DNA of 64,000 bases from JAKOWB01 sp038363005 (lineage in GTDB: Bacteria > Pseudomonadota > Alphaproteobacteria > Kiloniellales > JACOMY01). Positions 25,706 through 34,350 of the stretch are shown in pieces. The notes under the pieces are model-generated. The model was not told the DNA's origin and made no database searches. It saw only the letters and a program-made list of their open reading frames with translations. Position 1 is the first letter of the stretch; the number at the start of each line of letters is the position of its first letter. The stretch covers positions 9,154 through 73,153 of the forward strand of contig JBBQBI010000026.1 in the NCBI GenBank assembly GCA_038363005.1, written 5' to 3'. Both the position numbers and the translations under genes were made by a program.

Positions 25706-27934
25706 CTACTGGCTGAAGGCGCGCAGCACGTTCTCGGTGATGCGCGAGGTGTCGTTGTCGTAGTCGTTGTGGGAGAGGCAGCCGCACCAGCTCATCGAGC
25801 CGACCGAGAAGATCGCCGCGCCGTTCGGGCCGGGGCAATAGATCACGTCCGCGCGGACCTGCGGATCCTTGGTGCCGCCGTGGTTCGGCGTCACCTCGAC
25901 CAGTTCCTCGATGGCGCGCTGGAAGGCATCGGTATGGCCGAAGGACTTCGCGATCACCACGGTCTCGGGCGGCGTGCCGAGACGGGCATCCACGACGTCG
26001 AGCTCCCAGCCGGCGCCGCCCTCGAGATGGATGCCGGCTTCGCCGAAGACCTCGTTCTCGACGCCTTCGAAGATGAACGCGACGGCGGGATCGCGACTCT
26101 CGGGCGTGCGCCGGTAGGGGCGTGCCGGTTCCAGGCCGCTGGCCGACGCGAAGCCGACGCCGACCACCGCCTGCGGCGGGATCCCGCGGGTGCGCCAGAG
26201 CCCGCCCGGCTCGCCGGTGGTGCTGTGGAAGCCCTCGCCCGGCTCTCCGGTCAGGCTGCGGGTGCCGACGAAGCCGCGCCTAACCTCGACGATGTGCGGC
26301 CGCTCGCGGTCTTTCGAGATCACCCAGTAAAAGCCATTACCGCCGAGATACATGATCCGCCCGCCCTGCGCCTGGTAGCGGCGCAAGGCTGTCATCATCG
26401 CCAGGCTCCAGTACTCCGGGTGCGAGCCGGTCACGATGACCTTATAGGACGCCAGCAGCGACAGGCCCTCGTCGTGCAGCGTCTCGTCGTCGATCACATC
26501 GAAGGCGAAGCCTTTCTGCTCCATCCAGTCGGTGATGTAGAGATCGCACAGCAGCATGTGCGGGTACTTGAACCGCAGGGTCGGCTTGTTGTACGGCGGA
26601 TGGATGTTGACGATCGGCCTGAGGCGCGTGCCGTAAGCGATGGGATCGTCGTCCGCGTGGCGCTCGTAGGTGGAGCTCAGGCGCTGCTCCAGGATGTAGC
26701 GCAGGACCGCGGCCTCGAAGGGCGTCGCGTACTTCGCCAGGAACTGGTCGACACTGAATCCCAGCGCATCGAGCAGCCGGCCCTTGGTCGTGGCCAAGTG
26801 CTCGTTGGCATAGGCAAGGTAGGTCATCGTCGGCAGCAGGAAGGCGATCTTCGCCTTGGTCTGGCCGCGCGCCGGACGGATAGCGAAGGGGACATAGTCG
26901 GTAAAGTCGCCCGCCTGCAGGCGGATGGCATAGACACCGCTCTGCCAGCTCGGGTCGATCTCCAGCCGGTGGCCCACCTCCCAACCGGCGTCCTCGATAT
27001 CGTCGTCGTGGAAGTGGATCGCCGCGTACTCCTGCGGCGTGTCGGCGAACTTGGCAGCACGTGTCGACCAGTTGTGCCCCGTGACGCCGCGGCCCGGCAT
27101 GTTGACTACCTTGCCCTCAAGCCCGGCGCCACTGACTTCGACGGCGCGCGCACTATCGATGGCCTGGCCGAAGTCCCAGGCGGCGAGCGCGCCCTTGATG
27201 TCCTCTGGCTCCAGGCCGGCAAAGAGCTGTGCGACGTCGGCGGCGGCGAGGGCACGGTCGTAGACCGCCGGCCGGTCGAGCCGTCCGTTGAAGAAGAGGC
27301 CGCGCGTGGCCGGGCCGCCGTCCGGCCGCAACTGTGTCGCCGCCATCAGGAAGGGTACGTCGGGCATGCCGGCGCGGCGCGGCGGCGCGACCGCGGTCGC
27401 GGTCCGCGGCCCGCTGGCCGAGAAGCAGTTGGTGAGCTGCTGCGTCAGAGCGAGCGTGCCCTTGACCGCGTCGAAGCTGGCAACCACCAGGCTCCAGGCG
27501 CGCTCCGGCAGCGCATCGCCGACGACGTCGGCGCCATCGACGCGGAAGGCGACCTGGCCGTCCGCCGTCAGGTGTAGGAGGTAGCCTTGCTTGGCAGACT
27601 CTAGCCAGCGGCCGAGCAGCGCCTGCGGCCCACGCCGCGCGCCAGTCGGGTAGACCCAGCAGGCAAGCGAGAAGCTGCCGGCGGGTGCCAGCACGCCATG
27701 ATCGTCGACCCGGACGTAGGAGCCCGGATAGAGGCCCTGCTCCTTGCCCATGTATTCGCCGTCGAGCGAGGACGGCACCTCGATCACGCGTAAGCCGGGG
27801 CCCTTCGAATTGAGGTCGCCGTGCCGCATCCGCACCAGGCTAGCGCGGTAGCGCGGCTGCTTGCTGCTGACCATGACGCTAAGCGTTTCGCCCGCCGTCA
27901 CGCTCAGACGATCTGTGTAGCCGACGACTTCCAT
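25706..27934 (-). CDS. N,N-dimethylformamidase large-subunit-like amidohydrolase
   Basis: 742 residues. Roughly residues 85-240 form a LamG-like (concanavalin-type) domain (GSFSLACWVYP, FNGRLDRPAVYDRAL). The C-terminal catalytic region has PTMTYLAYANE (Y372, Y375) and TGSHPEYWS (H505, E507), matching the iron-site Tyr/Glu region known for the Paracoccus DMFase beta subunit. No small DMFase subunit gene is present next to it. It should hydrolyse a small amide. ATG 27934 with AGGAG upstream; tightly linked to the amidohydrolase and enolase-family genes. Actual substrate unknown. Confidence 0.82.
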   Translation of the reverse strand: MEVVGYTDRLSVTAGETLSVMVSSKQPRYRASLVRMRHGDLNSKGPGLRVIEVPSSLDGEYMGKEQGLYPGSYVRVDDHGVLAPAGSFSLACWVYPTGARRGPQALLGRWLESAKQGYLLHLTADGQVAFRVDGADVVGDALPERAWSLVVASFDAVKGTLALTQQLTNCFSASGPRTATAVAPPRRAGMPDVPFLMAATQLRPDGGPATRGLFFNGRLDRPAVYDRALAAADVAQLFAGLEPEDIKGALAAWDFGQAIDSARAVEVSGAGLEGKVVNMPGRGVTGHNWSTRAAKFADTPQEYAAIHFHDDDIEDAGWEVGHRLEIDPSWQSGVYAIRLQAGDFTDYVPFAIRPARGQTKAKIAFLLPTMTYLAYANEHLATTKGRLLDALGFSVDQFLAKYATPFEAAVLRYILEQRLSSTYERHADDDPIAYGTRLRPIVNIHPPYNKPTLRFKYPHMLLCDLYITDWMEQKGFAFDVIDDETLHDEGLSLLASYKVIVTGSHPEYWSLAMMTALRRYQAQGGRIMYLGGNGFYWVISKDRERPHIVEVRRGFVGTRSLTGEPGEGFHSTTGEPGGLWRTRGIPPQAVVGVGFASASGLEPARPYRRTPESRDPAVAFIFEGVENEVFGEAGIHLEGGAGWELDVVDARLGTPPETVVIAKSFGHTDAFQRAIEELVEVTPNHGGTKDPQVRADVIYCPGPNGAAIFSVGSMSWCGCLSHNDYDNDTSRITENVLRAFSQ

Positions 27935-27937
27935 GGC

Positions 27938-29122
27938 TCAGGCTCCTGAGCCGCGGCGCGTGTCGCCGGCGTACTTCTCGACCAACTTGACATCGACCGT
28001 GATGCCCAGCCCCGGCCCGGCGCCGATCTTCAAGTACCCTTTTTCGTATGAGAAACCGGTGCGCACCAGGTCGTCCTCCCAGTAGCGGCCTGCGAACTCG
28101 GTGATGTGCTTCTCACGCAGCGAAGGGACCGGGATGATCGAGGGCAGGGTCAGCGTCTCGGCAGCCAGTGCCATGTGCACCGAGGCGGCGTCGCCAATGC
28201 CGGTCTCCAGCGAGCCGTTCACGTCGCAGCGGTAGCCAACCAGCGCACAGGTCCGTGCCACCTCGCTGGCGCGCTCGATGCCGCCGGCCTTGGCGACATA
28301 GACTGAGACCGCGTCAATCGCCTCGGCGCGCCACAGGTCCAGCACGTCGCTGGCGGTCCAGCAGCCCTCGTCGGCGATGATCGGCACCTTGGTCGCTTCG
28401 CGGCAGGCGCGCAGGCCGGCGACGCTGGCGGCCGGCTGCTCGACCGCGTTGATGCCCTCGGCCTCCAAGCCGCGCATGATATTCGCCAGCTCCTTCGGCA
28501 CCGTGCCGTAGCCCTTGTTGCCGTCGAGCCGCAGGAAGATGTCGGTCGGGAGGTGCTTGCGCAGCTTGCGCACCAGCGCGAAGTCGCGCTGCGGATCGGT
28601 GCCACCCTTAATCTGGAAAGCGGTGATGCCGTCGATTTCGATCGCCTGCTGTGCCTCGTCCACCGCCTCTTCGGTCGCCATCATGCCCAGCATGTGGCCG
28701 ATGCGGATGCCGTCGCGGTAGGCGCCGCCCAACAGGTTGTAGACCGGCTGGCCGCAGAGCTTGCCGCGGATGTCCTGCAGCGCCGACTCCACCATGGCCT
28801 TGGCGTAAGGGTGGCCGATGATGAGGGTGTCCAGGTGGTCCATCAGCGCCCGCGGCGTCATGGGATCGGCGCCCAGCAAGGCCTGGGCCAGGATGTCGTG
28901 CACCACATGAATCACGCTCGGCACCGTCTCGCCGTAGTATTTGCCGCCCATGCCGCCCCACTGCGGCAGCGCGGTGGCCTCGCCCCAGCCCTCGGTGCCG
29001 TCGACGGTGCGCAGGCGCAGGATAACTCGCTTCTCCAGGGTCGCGGCCATGCCGTGCTGCAGCCAATCGCGACGCTTGGGCATGCTGCAGACGTAGGTTT
29101 CGACGCTGTCGATCCGGCTCAT
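27938..29122 (-). CDS. Enolase-superfamily enzyme, muconate cycloisomerase-like
   Basis: 394 residues. Barrel residues K172 (FQIKGG), D200 (LRLDGN), E228 (AVEQP), D251/E252 (IADEG) and K278 (YVAKAGG) place it in the MLE subgroup, with lysines on both faces. Such enzymes cycloisomerise, racemise or dehydrate acids or N-acylamino acids. First gene of the minus-strand enolase/formamidase/amidohydrolase operon, divergent from the XRE/cupin regulator. ATG 29122 with GAGGGA upstream. N-acylamino acid racemase is one option; not decidable here. Confidence 0.87.
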   Translation of the reverse strand: MSRIDSVETYVCSMPKRRDWLQHGMAATLEKRVILRLRTVDGTEGWGEATALPQWGGMGGKYYGETVPSVIHVVHDILAQALLGADPMTPRALMDHLDTLIIGHPYAKAMVESALQDIRGKLCGQPVYNLLGGAYRDGIRIGHMLGMMATEEAVDEAQQAIEIDGITAFQIKGGTDPQRDFALVRKLRKHLPTDIFLRLDGNKGYGTVPKELANIMRGLEAEGINAVEQPAASVAGLRACREATKVPIIADEGCWTASDVLDLWRAEAIDAVSVYVAKAGGIERASEVARTCALVGYRCDVNGSLETGIGDAASVHMALAAETLTLPSIIPVPSLREKHITEFAGRYWEDDLVRTGFSYEKGYLKIGAGPGLGITVDVKLVEKYAGDTRRGSGA

Positions 29123-29146
29123 GTGTGTCCCTCACCACCGAAAATC

Positions 29147-29173
29147 AGTGGAAAAATGCGGTATAGTGGAAAA
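29147..29173. promoter_or_regulatory. Direct repeat AGTGGAAAA x2, candidate XRE/cupin operator
   Basis: AGTGGAAAA at 29147-29155 and 29165-29173, 18 bases apart (nearly two helical turns), in the divergent gap between the enolase-family operon and the XRE/cupin gene. A related TAGTGGAAC occurs at 17643 upstream of the Dpp-type importer. Helical phasing and position suit a repressor site. Confidence 0.4.
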
Positions 29174-29357
29174 GTACGTTAAGCAGAAAACTAAAACTGT
29201 CAAGCTGGCCAAACCGGCACGCCGGTCTGGCATCTTGCCGGTTGCGGTTGGCCACCCACGTGCCCTATACGGTTAGCCAGCGCGGTCTTGCGGCGCGGTC
29301 GGATTCTTGGCCGGCGGCTTGGATGGCCGTGGTCCCAGAGGCAACGACAAGAGCAGG

Positions 29358-30092
29358 ATGAGGAAGCGAACCGCCGCCGCCGCCAGCGCCGAGCCCGAGG
29401 CCACGCTGGCCGCCGAATCGCACGCGACGCTGCCGCCGTCGGCGCACCCGTTGCAGATCAAGCCAACCCCACCGCCCAAGATCGGCCGCAAGCTCTATGG
29501 CCTGCGCAAGTCGCGCGGCCTGACGTTGGAAGACGTCGAGACCATGTCCGGCATCTCCAAGTCGATGCTCTCCCAGATCGAGCGCGGCAAGGCCAACCCG
29601 ACTTTCGGCACGTTGTGGAACCTGACGCAGTCGCTTGGGATCTCGATCAACCAGCTGATGGACCGGGCCAAGAGCGACGCCGGGCGCAGCCGGCACATGG
29701 AACACATCGACGTGTACATGACGCCGACCATCACCAGCCAGGACGGCAAGGTGAAGTTCCACATCCTCAGCCCGCGGCGCATCAACCTGCCGGTTGAATG
29801 GTACGAGGTGCGCATCGAGCCCGGCGGCGCGTCACGCGCGCACCCGCACGGCAGTTCGTCGTGGGAGCATTTCACCTGCATCAGCGGGCAGATCACGGTG
29901 GAGGTCGGCGACCGCGAGGTCGTACTGAACCCAGGCGAGACGCTGCGCTATCTTGCCGAAGTGCCGCACGGCACCCGCAACGACACCAAGCGTCTGGCGA
30001 TTGGCCTCATGGTGGTTATCATGCAGGACGAGCTAGCCGGCCGCGACGGCGGGCTGGACAGCGGCTACGAGGAGTGGACCAGCGGCCGGTAG
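29358..30092 (+). CDS. XRE-family regulator with C-terminal cupin sensor domain
   Basis: 244 residues. After a disordered Ala/Pro-rich leader, residues about 43-97 form the helix-turn-helix (LRKSRGLTLEDVETMSGISK, SMLSQIERGKANPTFGTLW). A cupin domain follows at about 160-230 (EPGGASRAHPHGSSSWEHFT, GETLRYLAEVPHGTRN). This architecture (PuuR/ClpE-like) senses small organic ligands, often polyamines or amino acids. ATG 29358 follows GAGCAGG; longer in-frame versions lack a good start. Divergent from the formamidase-like operon, its probable target. Confidence 0.92.
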   Translation: MRKRTAAAASAEPEATLAAESHATLPPSAHPLQIKPTPPPKIGRKLYGLRKSRGLTLEDVETMSGISKSMLSQIERGKANPTFGTLWNLTQSLGISINQLMDRAKSDAGRSRHMEHIDVYMTPTITSQDGKVKFHILSPRRINLPVEWYEVRIEPGGASRAHPHGSSSWEHFTCISGQITVEVGDREVVLNPGETLRYLAEVPHGTRNDTKRLAIGLMVVIMQDELAGRDGGLDSGYEEWTSGR

Positions 30093-30147
30093 TATCACGT
30101 AACTGCGCAGCTGCTTATGGCTAAGCCACTCTAAGTGCCTTTCGGCA

Positions 30148-30648
30148 ATGCGCGCCCTCAAGGAGATCACCGCCCCTGAGCTGCTGGCCGGGCCACGGCG
30201 CATTGAAGCCCGCGGCGCGCACGAGACCGCCCATCGCGTGAAGGCACGGGCGGGTCCGGTGTTTCGCTACGCGACAGCAACAGGGCGTGCTGAGCGTGAC
30301 CCTGCCGCCGACCTCAGAGGCGCTCTCGCCCCGATCGTCGTCACCCACCGTGCCGCCCTGACCGATCCCGCAGCCATCGGCGGCCTGCTACGTGCGATCG
30401 ACAGCTACAAAGGCTACCCGGTGACCATCGCGGCCCTAAAGCTGGCGCCGATGTTTTCGAGCTACGTGCTGCTCAGTGGTCAGAGATCGACCTTGAAGCC
30501 GCTGGATGACGCATGCCGTCTGCAACGGTTCGATGAACGACGGCAGATGATGCAGGCCAGGGCCGACTACCTCGACAGCTTGCGGCAAGCGCCTGCAATT
30601 GGACGCGACGCGCAACTGCCGACCAAGCGTCGCCCTGCTGCCAGGTAG
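30148..30648 (+). pseudogene. P4-type tyrosine integrase relic B
   Basis: Translation gives RALKEITAPELL, RRIEARGAHETAHRV, ATGRAERDPAADLRGALAP and YPVTIAALKLAPM, all standard P4-integrase core-binding segments. Then a frame slip occurs: GELRAAQW-type sequence is readable only in another frame. The frame then rejoins RFDERRQMMQARADYLDSLR and ends KRRPAAR at the stop. The N-terminal domain and catalytic middle are missing, so it cannot be active, although by chance the frame stays open. Direct-repeat partner of relic A. Confidence 0.75.
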
Positions 30649-30712
30649 TTCGCGACGGCCCTTGGCGGCCGCGTGTCATGCAAACCCGCCATCAGCGTAG
30701 TTCTGGGTTTTC
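30423..30712 (+). repeat. Direct repeat, copy 2 (integrase relic plus 3-prime flank)
   Basis: Counterpart of 8241-8566 in the same orientation, including the non-coding flank after the integrase stop. Copy 2 retains about 270 bp more upstream integrase sequence than copy 1, whereas copy 1 retains a short middle piece (the ILGARMKM segment) lost here. Independent deletions show both are old. Confidence 0.7.
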
Positions 30713-30956
30713 GCACTGCCTTGGAGCATTTCCCGACAAAGATACTTCTAAGCACCAGCAATACTCCGACCGTCCCGGGGTTCGTAGCTGATCTAGTGGG
30801 GTGATCTTGGTCTTGGAGAAAGCCAAGTTCCTCAACTTATCGGCCGACGGATAAAACTGCATTCTTCAAACACCTCGTCGAGCCTCCGGCGGCGGTGACG
30901 CACGGGCATTGTATCGCCTGCTACGTGACAATCGTTTGTGATAGTCCTTGTCCCAG
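30713..30956. other. Non-coding stretch before the IclR gene
   Basis: No recognisable gene. It probably holds the IclR promoter. I see no clear operator; a weak candidate for IclR binding lies further away, at 32693. Confidence 0.35.
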
Positions 30957-31766
30957 ATGACCACAGTCCAAACGAAGCGACCTGGACGGCCAAGAAAGGC
31001 ACCCCGGCTTCCCAGCGAAGGCTCCAAGAGCCTCCGTCGCGCGCTACGTCTGCTGCGCGCCGTGGCGGCCCGCGACGCCACGGGGGCACGCCTCTCGGAG
31101 CTGTCGTCCGCCGCGGCGGTGCATACCGCAACGGCGCACCGGCTGCTGTCCGCCCTGCAGGACGAGGGCATGGTCTCGCTCGACCCCGATACCAAGATTT
31201 TCAACCTCGGCTACGAGATCCTGCGGATCGCGGGGTCGGCCCGGCATCTCGCCACCAGCAGCCATCTGCGCTCCGCCCTCGAGGGTATCGCCGCGGAGCT
31301 GGGAGACGACGTCTACCTCGTCGTCTCGGCCGGCAATGACGGCATCGTTGTCGACAAGGTTGAAGGCACCTCGCCCTATCGCCTGGTCAGCCCTGCGATC
31401 GGCAGCCGGCGCCCGCTGGGTGTCGGCGCCGCTGCCATCGCCATCCTGGCCGTGTTGCCGCCCGAAACGGCGCGGCGCATCTACGAGGCCAACCTCGAGC
31501 GTTACGAGGGGATTCCCTGGATCACCGCGGAAGACATCTGGCAGGAGGTGACCTCGACCCGAAAGCGCGGCTTCACCGTGGTGCGCGGCCACATGATCGC
31601 AGAGGCCACAGCGGTCGCGGTCGCCTTCACCGGCGCCGATGGCGACCCGATCGCCATTGCTGTCACCGCCACCAATTCACGCATGCTGCCGGAGCGCCGC
31701 GCCGAGATCGCCGAGGTGATCCGCAGCAAGGTGAAGGCCGCCGGGCCGCTGCCGTCCGCCGACTGA
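30957..31766 (+). CDS. IclR-family transcriptional regulator
   Basis: 269 residues. N-terminal winged helix (SLRRALRLLRAVAARDATGA, then AAAVHTATAHRLLSALQDEG) and C-terminal effector domain (RRPLGVGAAAIAILAVLPPE, then TRKRGFTVVRG). I chose the ATG at 30957; a TTG three codons earlier is the alternative. Ends 3 bases before the convergent MaoC-type hydratase. The adjacent hydratase and divergent cassette B are likely targets, through the palindrome at 32693-32711. Confidence 0.93.
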   Translation: MTTVQTKRPGRPRKAPRLPSEGSKSLRRALRLLRAVAARDATGARLSELSSAAAVHTATAHRLLSALQDEGMVSLDPDTKIFNLGYEILRIAGSARHLATSSHLRSALEGIAAELGDDVYLVVSAGNDGIVVDKVEGTSPYRLVSPAIGSRRPLGVGAAAIAILAVLPPETARRIYEANLERYEGIPWITAEDIWQEVTSTRKRGFTVVRGHMIAEATAVAVAFTGADGDPIAIAVTATNSRMLPERRAEIAEVIRSKVKAAGPLPSAD

Positions 31767-31769
31767 CCT

Positions 31770-32624
31770 CTAGTCGCGCAGCAGTGCGCTGCCGTGGCTG
31801 ATGGCGATGACGTCGCGTTCCAGAACACGCACCTGGAAGGCAATGCGCGGCCCGTCGCGCCACATTTCGGTGCGCAGAGTCTCGCCCGGAAACACCGGCG
31901 CGGTGAAGCGGCAGTCCAGCGTCGCCAGGCGACCCGGATGGCAGTCGAGGTAGCTGCGCATGATCGCCCAGCCGGCGATGCCATAGCTGCAGTAGCCGTG
32001 CAGGATGGGCCTGGGAAGGCCGGCCTGGCGAGCCACCTCGGGATCCCAGTGCAACGGATTGCGGTCGCCGGACAGGCGATAGATCAGCGCCGCCTGCGGC
32101 AGCGTCGGAAAATCGAACAGCGTGTCGGGTTCGCCTGCCGGCACCGGCAGCAGGCGGGGCGGGCTGCCGGCATCGCCGCCGAATCCCCCGTCGCGCCGGC
32201 AGAAGGTCAGCGTGCGCAGTCGGCAGTAGCGGTCGCCGCTCGTCACGTCGAAGACCTCCTGCTCGGTCTCGATCAGCGCGCCCTTGTTCTTGCCCTTATC
32301 CCACACGCCGACCAGGCTGCCCTTGCCGACGACCGCGCCGCTGCCCGGCAAGGAGCGGTCGAAGATGCAGCGCTGCTCGCCGTGATAGGCCTCCACCACA
32401 TCGACCTCGGCCGCCAGCAGGCACTTGCGCAGCTCCAGCTTGGCCACCACCGCGTTCATCGTCGGCAGCGCCCAGAGATCGCGCTCGGTGACGAACCGCA
32501 ACTCGTCCGGATCGGTGTATTCCCGTCCCAGGCCAATGCCCAGGGCATAGAGGATCGTCTCCTGCGCACCGTAGCGCCGCTCAGTGTCCTCGAACTGCCA
32601 ATGGCGCAGTATTTCGGGCTTCAT
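31770..32624 (-). CDS. MaoC-type 2-enoyl-CoA hydratase (hydratase 2)
   Basis: 284 residues, two hot-dog domains as in MFE-2 hydratase 2. Catalytic motif YRLSGDRNPLHWDPEVARQA followed by PRPILHGYCSYG is textbook; the N-terminal half has YALGIGLG. It should make (R)-3-hydroxyacyl-CoA. Start ATG 32624 with GAGGGAC upstream. Divergent from cassette B, sharing its regulatory gap, so it probably supplies that pathway. Not collinear with anything in cassette A, which instead has the split MaoC pair. Confidence 0.92.
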   Translation of the reverse strand: MKPEILRHWQFEDTERRYGAQETILYALGIGLGREYTDPDELRFVTERDLWALPTMNAVVAKLELRKCLLAAEVDVVEAYHGEQRCIFDRSLPGSGAVVGKGSLVGVWDKGKNKGALIETEQEVFDVTSGDRYCRLRTLTFCRRDGGFGGDAGSPPRLLPVPAGEPDTLFDFPTLPQAALIYRLSGDRNPLHWDPEVARQAGLPRPILHGYCSYGIAGWAIMRSYLDCHPGRLATLDCRFTAPVFPGETLRTEMWRDGPRIAFQVRVLERDVIAISHGSALLRD

Positions 32625-32692
32625 CGTCCCTCGCCTCCCCGTTGCAACCCAGCGTATCGCCTTCCGCCGACGCTTCGATCATTCTGATACAT

Positions 32693-32711
32693 TTTCTCAC
32701 ATTGTGAGAAA
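32693..32711. promoter_or_regulatory. Perfect 19-bp palindrome, candidate IclR operator
   Basis: TTTCTCACATTGTGAGAAA has 9-bp arms around one base. It sits in the 177-base gap between the divergent hydratase (minus) and thiolase B (plus) genes, within an AT-rich stretch suited to promoters. The IclR gene next door is the natural candidate binder; the half-site also resembles TGTGA-type sites of CRP-like proteins. Confidence 0.55.
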
Positions 32712-32801
32712 TAATAATCATCTGATAAAAAATCCTACACAACCCCTTAGTTTCTGGCTAGCATCGTCACGCTGATCGATCCGACGCGGGGAGTGCCGCC
32801 C

Positions 32802-33947
32802 ATGGCAGGGTCCGACCTCTACATCGCCGGGATTGCTGAAACTGCTCTCGGCAAGGTGCCGGAGCAGACTGAGCTGTCGATGCTCGCGGCAGCCAGCCAG
32901 GAGGCCTTGGCCGAAGCCGGGCTCACGCTGCGCGATGTCGATGGCCTCTTCGTCCGTACGCGGGGGGTGGAGCCTACGGTCGAGGTTGCCGAGTACCTCG
33001 GCATCCAGCCCCGCTTCAGCGATTCCACCGACGTCGGTGGCTGCTCCTTCGAGGCCTATGTAAATCACGCGCTGGCCGCCGTCTCGGCCGGGCTCTGCGA
33101 CGTCGCGCTGATCGCCTATGCCTCCCGCCAGCGCTCGCAGCGCGCGCGCAAGCGTGGCGGCCTGGAAGACAACACCCTGGCCGGCCAGTTCGAGGCGCCC
33201 TTCCGCCCGCTGGTGCCGATCAGCAACTACGCCATGATCGCGGCCCGCCACATGCACCAGTATGGCACCCGGCCGGAACACCTGGCCGAGGTCGCGGTGG
33301 CGGCGCGGCGGTGGGCAATGCTCAATCCCAAGGCCTGGTCGCGCGAGCCGCTCAGCCTTGAACAGGTGATGACCTCCCCCCCGGTGGCCGAGCCGCTGCG
33401 GCGGCTCGACTGTTGCCTGGTGACCGATGGCGGCGGCGCCGCGGTGGTGACCCGTCGCGACCGTGCCCGCGACGCGTCCAAGCGGCCGATCCGCATCATC
33501 GGCCAGGGCGAGAGCGTCACCGCCTGGCACATCAGCCAGGTCGAGGACCTGACGGTGACGCCCGGCGTCGCCTCGGCCAAGGCCGCCTACGGCATGGCCG
33601 GCGTCGGCCCGGACGACATGGATCTGGTGGAGCTCTACGACAACTTCACCATCGCCACGATCATGGAGCTCGAGGACCTCGGCTTCTGCGCCAAGGGCGA
33701 GGGCGGCGACTTCGTGTCGGGCGGGCGTATCGCCCCCGGCGGTAGCCTGCCGGTGCAGACCATGGGCGGCGGCCTGTCCTACTGCCATCCCGGCATGCTG
33801 GGGCTGCTGCTGATCATCGAGGCCGTGCGCCAGCTACGCGGCGAGGCTGGCGAGCGCCAGGTTCAGGATGCCGGGCTGGGCCTGGTGCACGGCATCGGCG
33901 GCGTCTGCTTCGGCTCAGCCGCGACGCTCGTGCTGGCAAGGGACTGA
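32802..33947 (+). CDS. Thiolase-like (SCP2/Ltp family) protein, cassette B
   Basis: 381 residues, homologous throughout to the cassette A thiolase-like protein. Unlike that one it keeps a cysteine at the nucleophile position (DVGGCSFE, Cys81), yet it shares the tyrosines in ELYDNF (Y279) and LSYCHPG (Y327). Thiolytic or aldol cleavage of an acyl-CoA. I chose ATG 32802, with GGGGAG eight bases upstream, over a GTG at 32793 that is too close to that site. First gene of the cassette B operon, 4 bases before DUF35. Confidence 0.88.
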   Translation: MAGSDLYIAGIAETALGKVPEQTELSMLAAASQEALAEAGLTLRDVDGLFVRTRGVEPTVEVAEYLGIQPRFSDSTDVGGCSFEAYVNHALAAVSAGLCDVALIAYASRQRSQRARKRGGLEDNTLAGQFEAPFRPLVPISNYAMIAARHMHQYGTRPEHLAEVAVAARRWAMLNPKAWSREPLSLEQVMTSPPVAEPLRRLDCCLVTDGGGAAVVTRRDRARDASKRPIRIIGQGESVTAWHISQVEDLTVTPGVASAKAAYGMAGVGPDDMDLVELYDNFTIATIMELEDLGFCAKGEGGDFVSGGRIAPGGSLPVQTMGGGLSYCHPGMLGLLLIIEAVRQLRGEAGERQVQDAGLGLVHGIGGVCFGSAATLVLARD

Positions 33948-33951
33948 GGCC

Positions 33952-34350
33952 ATGGCAGAAACCCGCGAGAGCTTCGGCGACGCCCTCACCCGCCCCTTCT
34001 GGGACGCAGCGACTCGCCACGAGCTGCTGATCCAGCACTGCGACGCCTGCGGGCGGCACCAGTTCTATCCGCGCGCTTTCTGCCGCTTCTGCCACGCCGC
34101 CGCCGTCACCTGGGTCAAGGCCAGTGGCCGGGGCGTGGTCTACAGCCTGACCCGCATCTGGCATTCGGACGATCCGGCCCAGCCCGCCCCCTACATCAAT
34201 GCCCTGGTCGAACTGGACGAGGGGCCGCGCTTCTTCACCACGCTGCTGGCGTGCGCCGAGCGCATCGGCCAGCGGGTGCGCGTGGCCTGGCGGGACCGCG
34301 CCGACGCACCACCCCTGCCTGTCTTCGAAGCTGCGGAGGAGCCGGCATGA
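33952..34350 (+). CDS. DUF35-type Zn-ribbon/OB-fold protein, cassette B
   Basis: 132 residues. Zinc ribbon CDACGRHQFYPRAFCRFC and OB-fold (GRGVVYSLTRIW, ALVELDEGPRFFTTLL). Paralogue of 15924-16304 with the same neighbours. Expected to form a complex with the thiolase-like protein encoded 4 bases upstream. Its stop overlaps the start of the broken SDR (ATGA). Confidence 0.9.
   Translation: MAETRESFGDALTRPFWDAATRHELLIQHCDACGRHQFYPRAFCRFCHAAAVTWVKASGRGVVYSLTRIWHSDDPAQPAPYINALVELDEGPRFFTTLLACAERIGQRVRVAWRDRADAPPLPVFEAAEEPA

Noticed and set aside
25769..27577. 602-codon open frame on the plus strand opposite the formamidase-like gene
   Set aside because: Composition is His/Arg/Ala-rich with no family motifs; it mirrors a real gene in high-GC DNA. 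The same applies to other long antisense frames such as 2627-3688, 21785-23077, 35927-37252 and 57775-59526.
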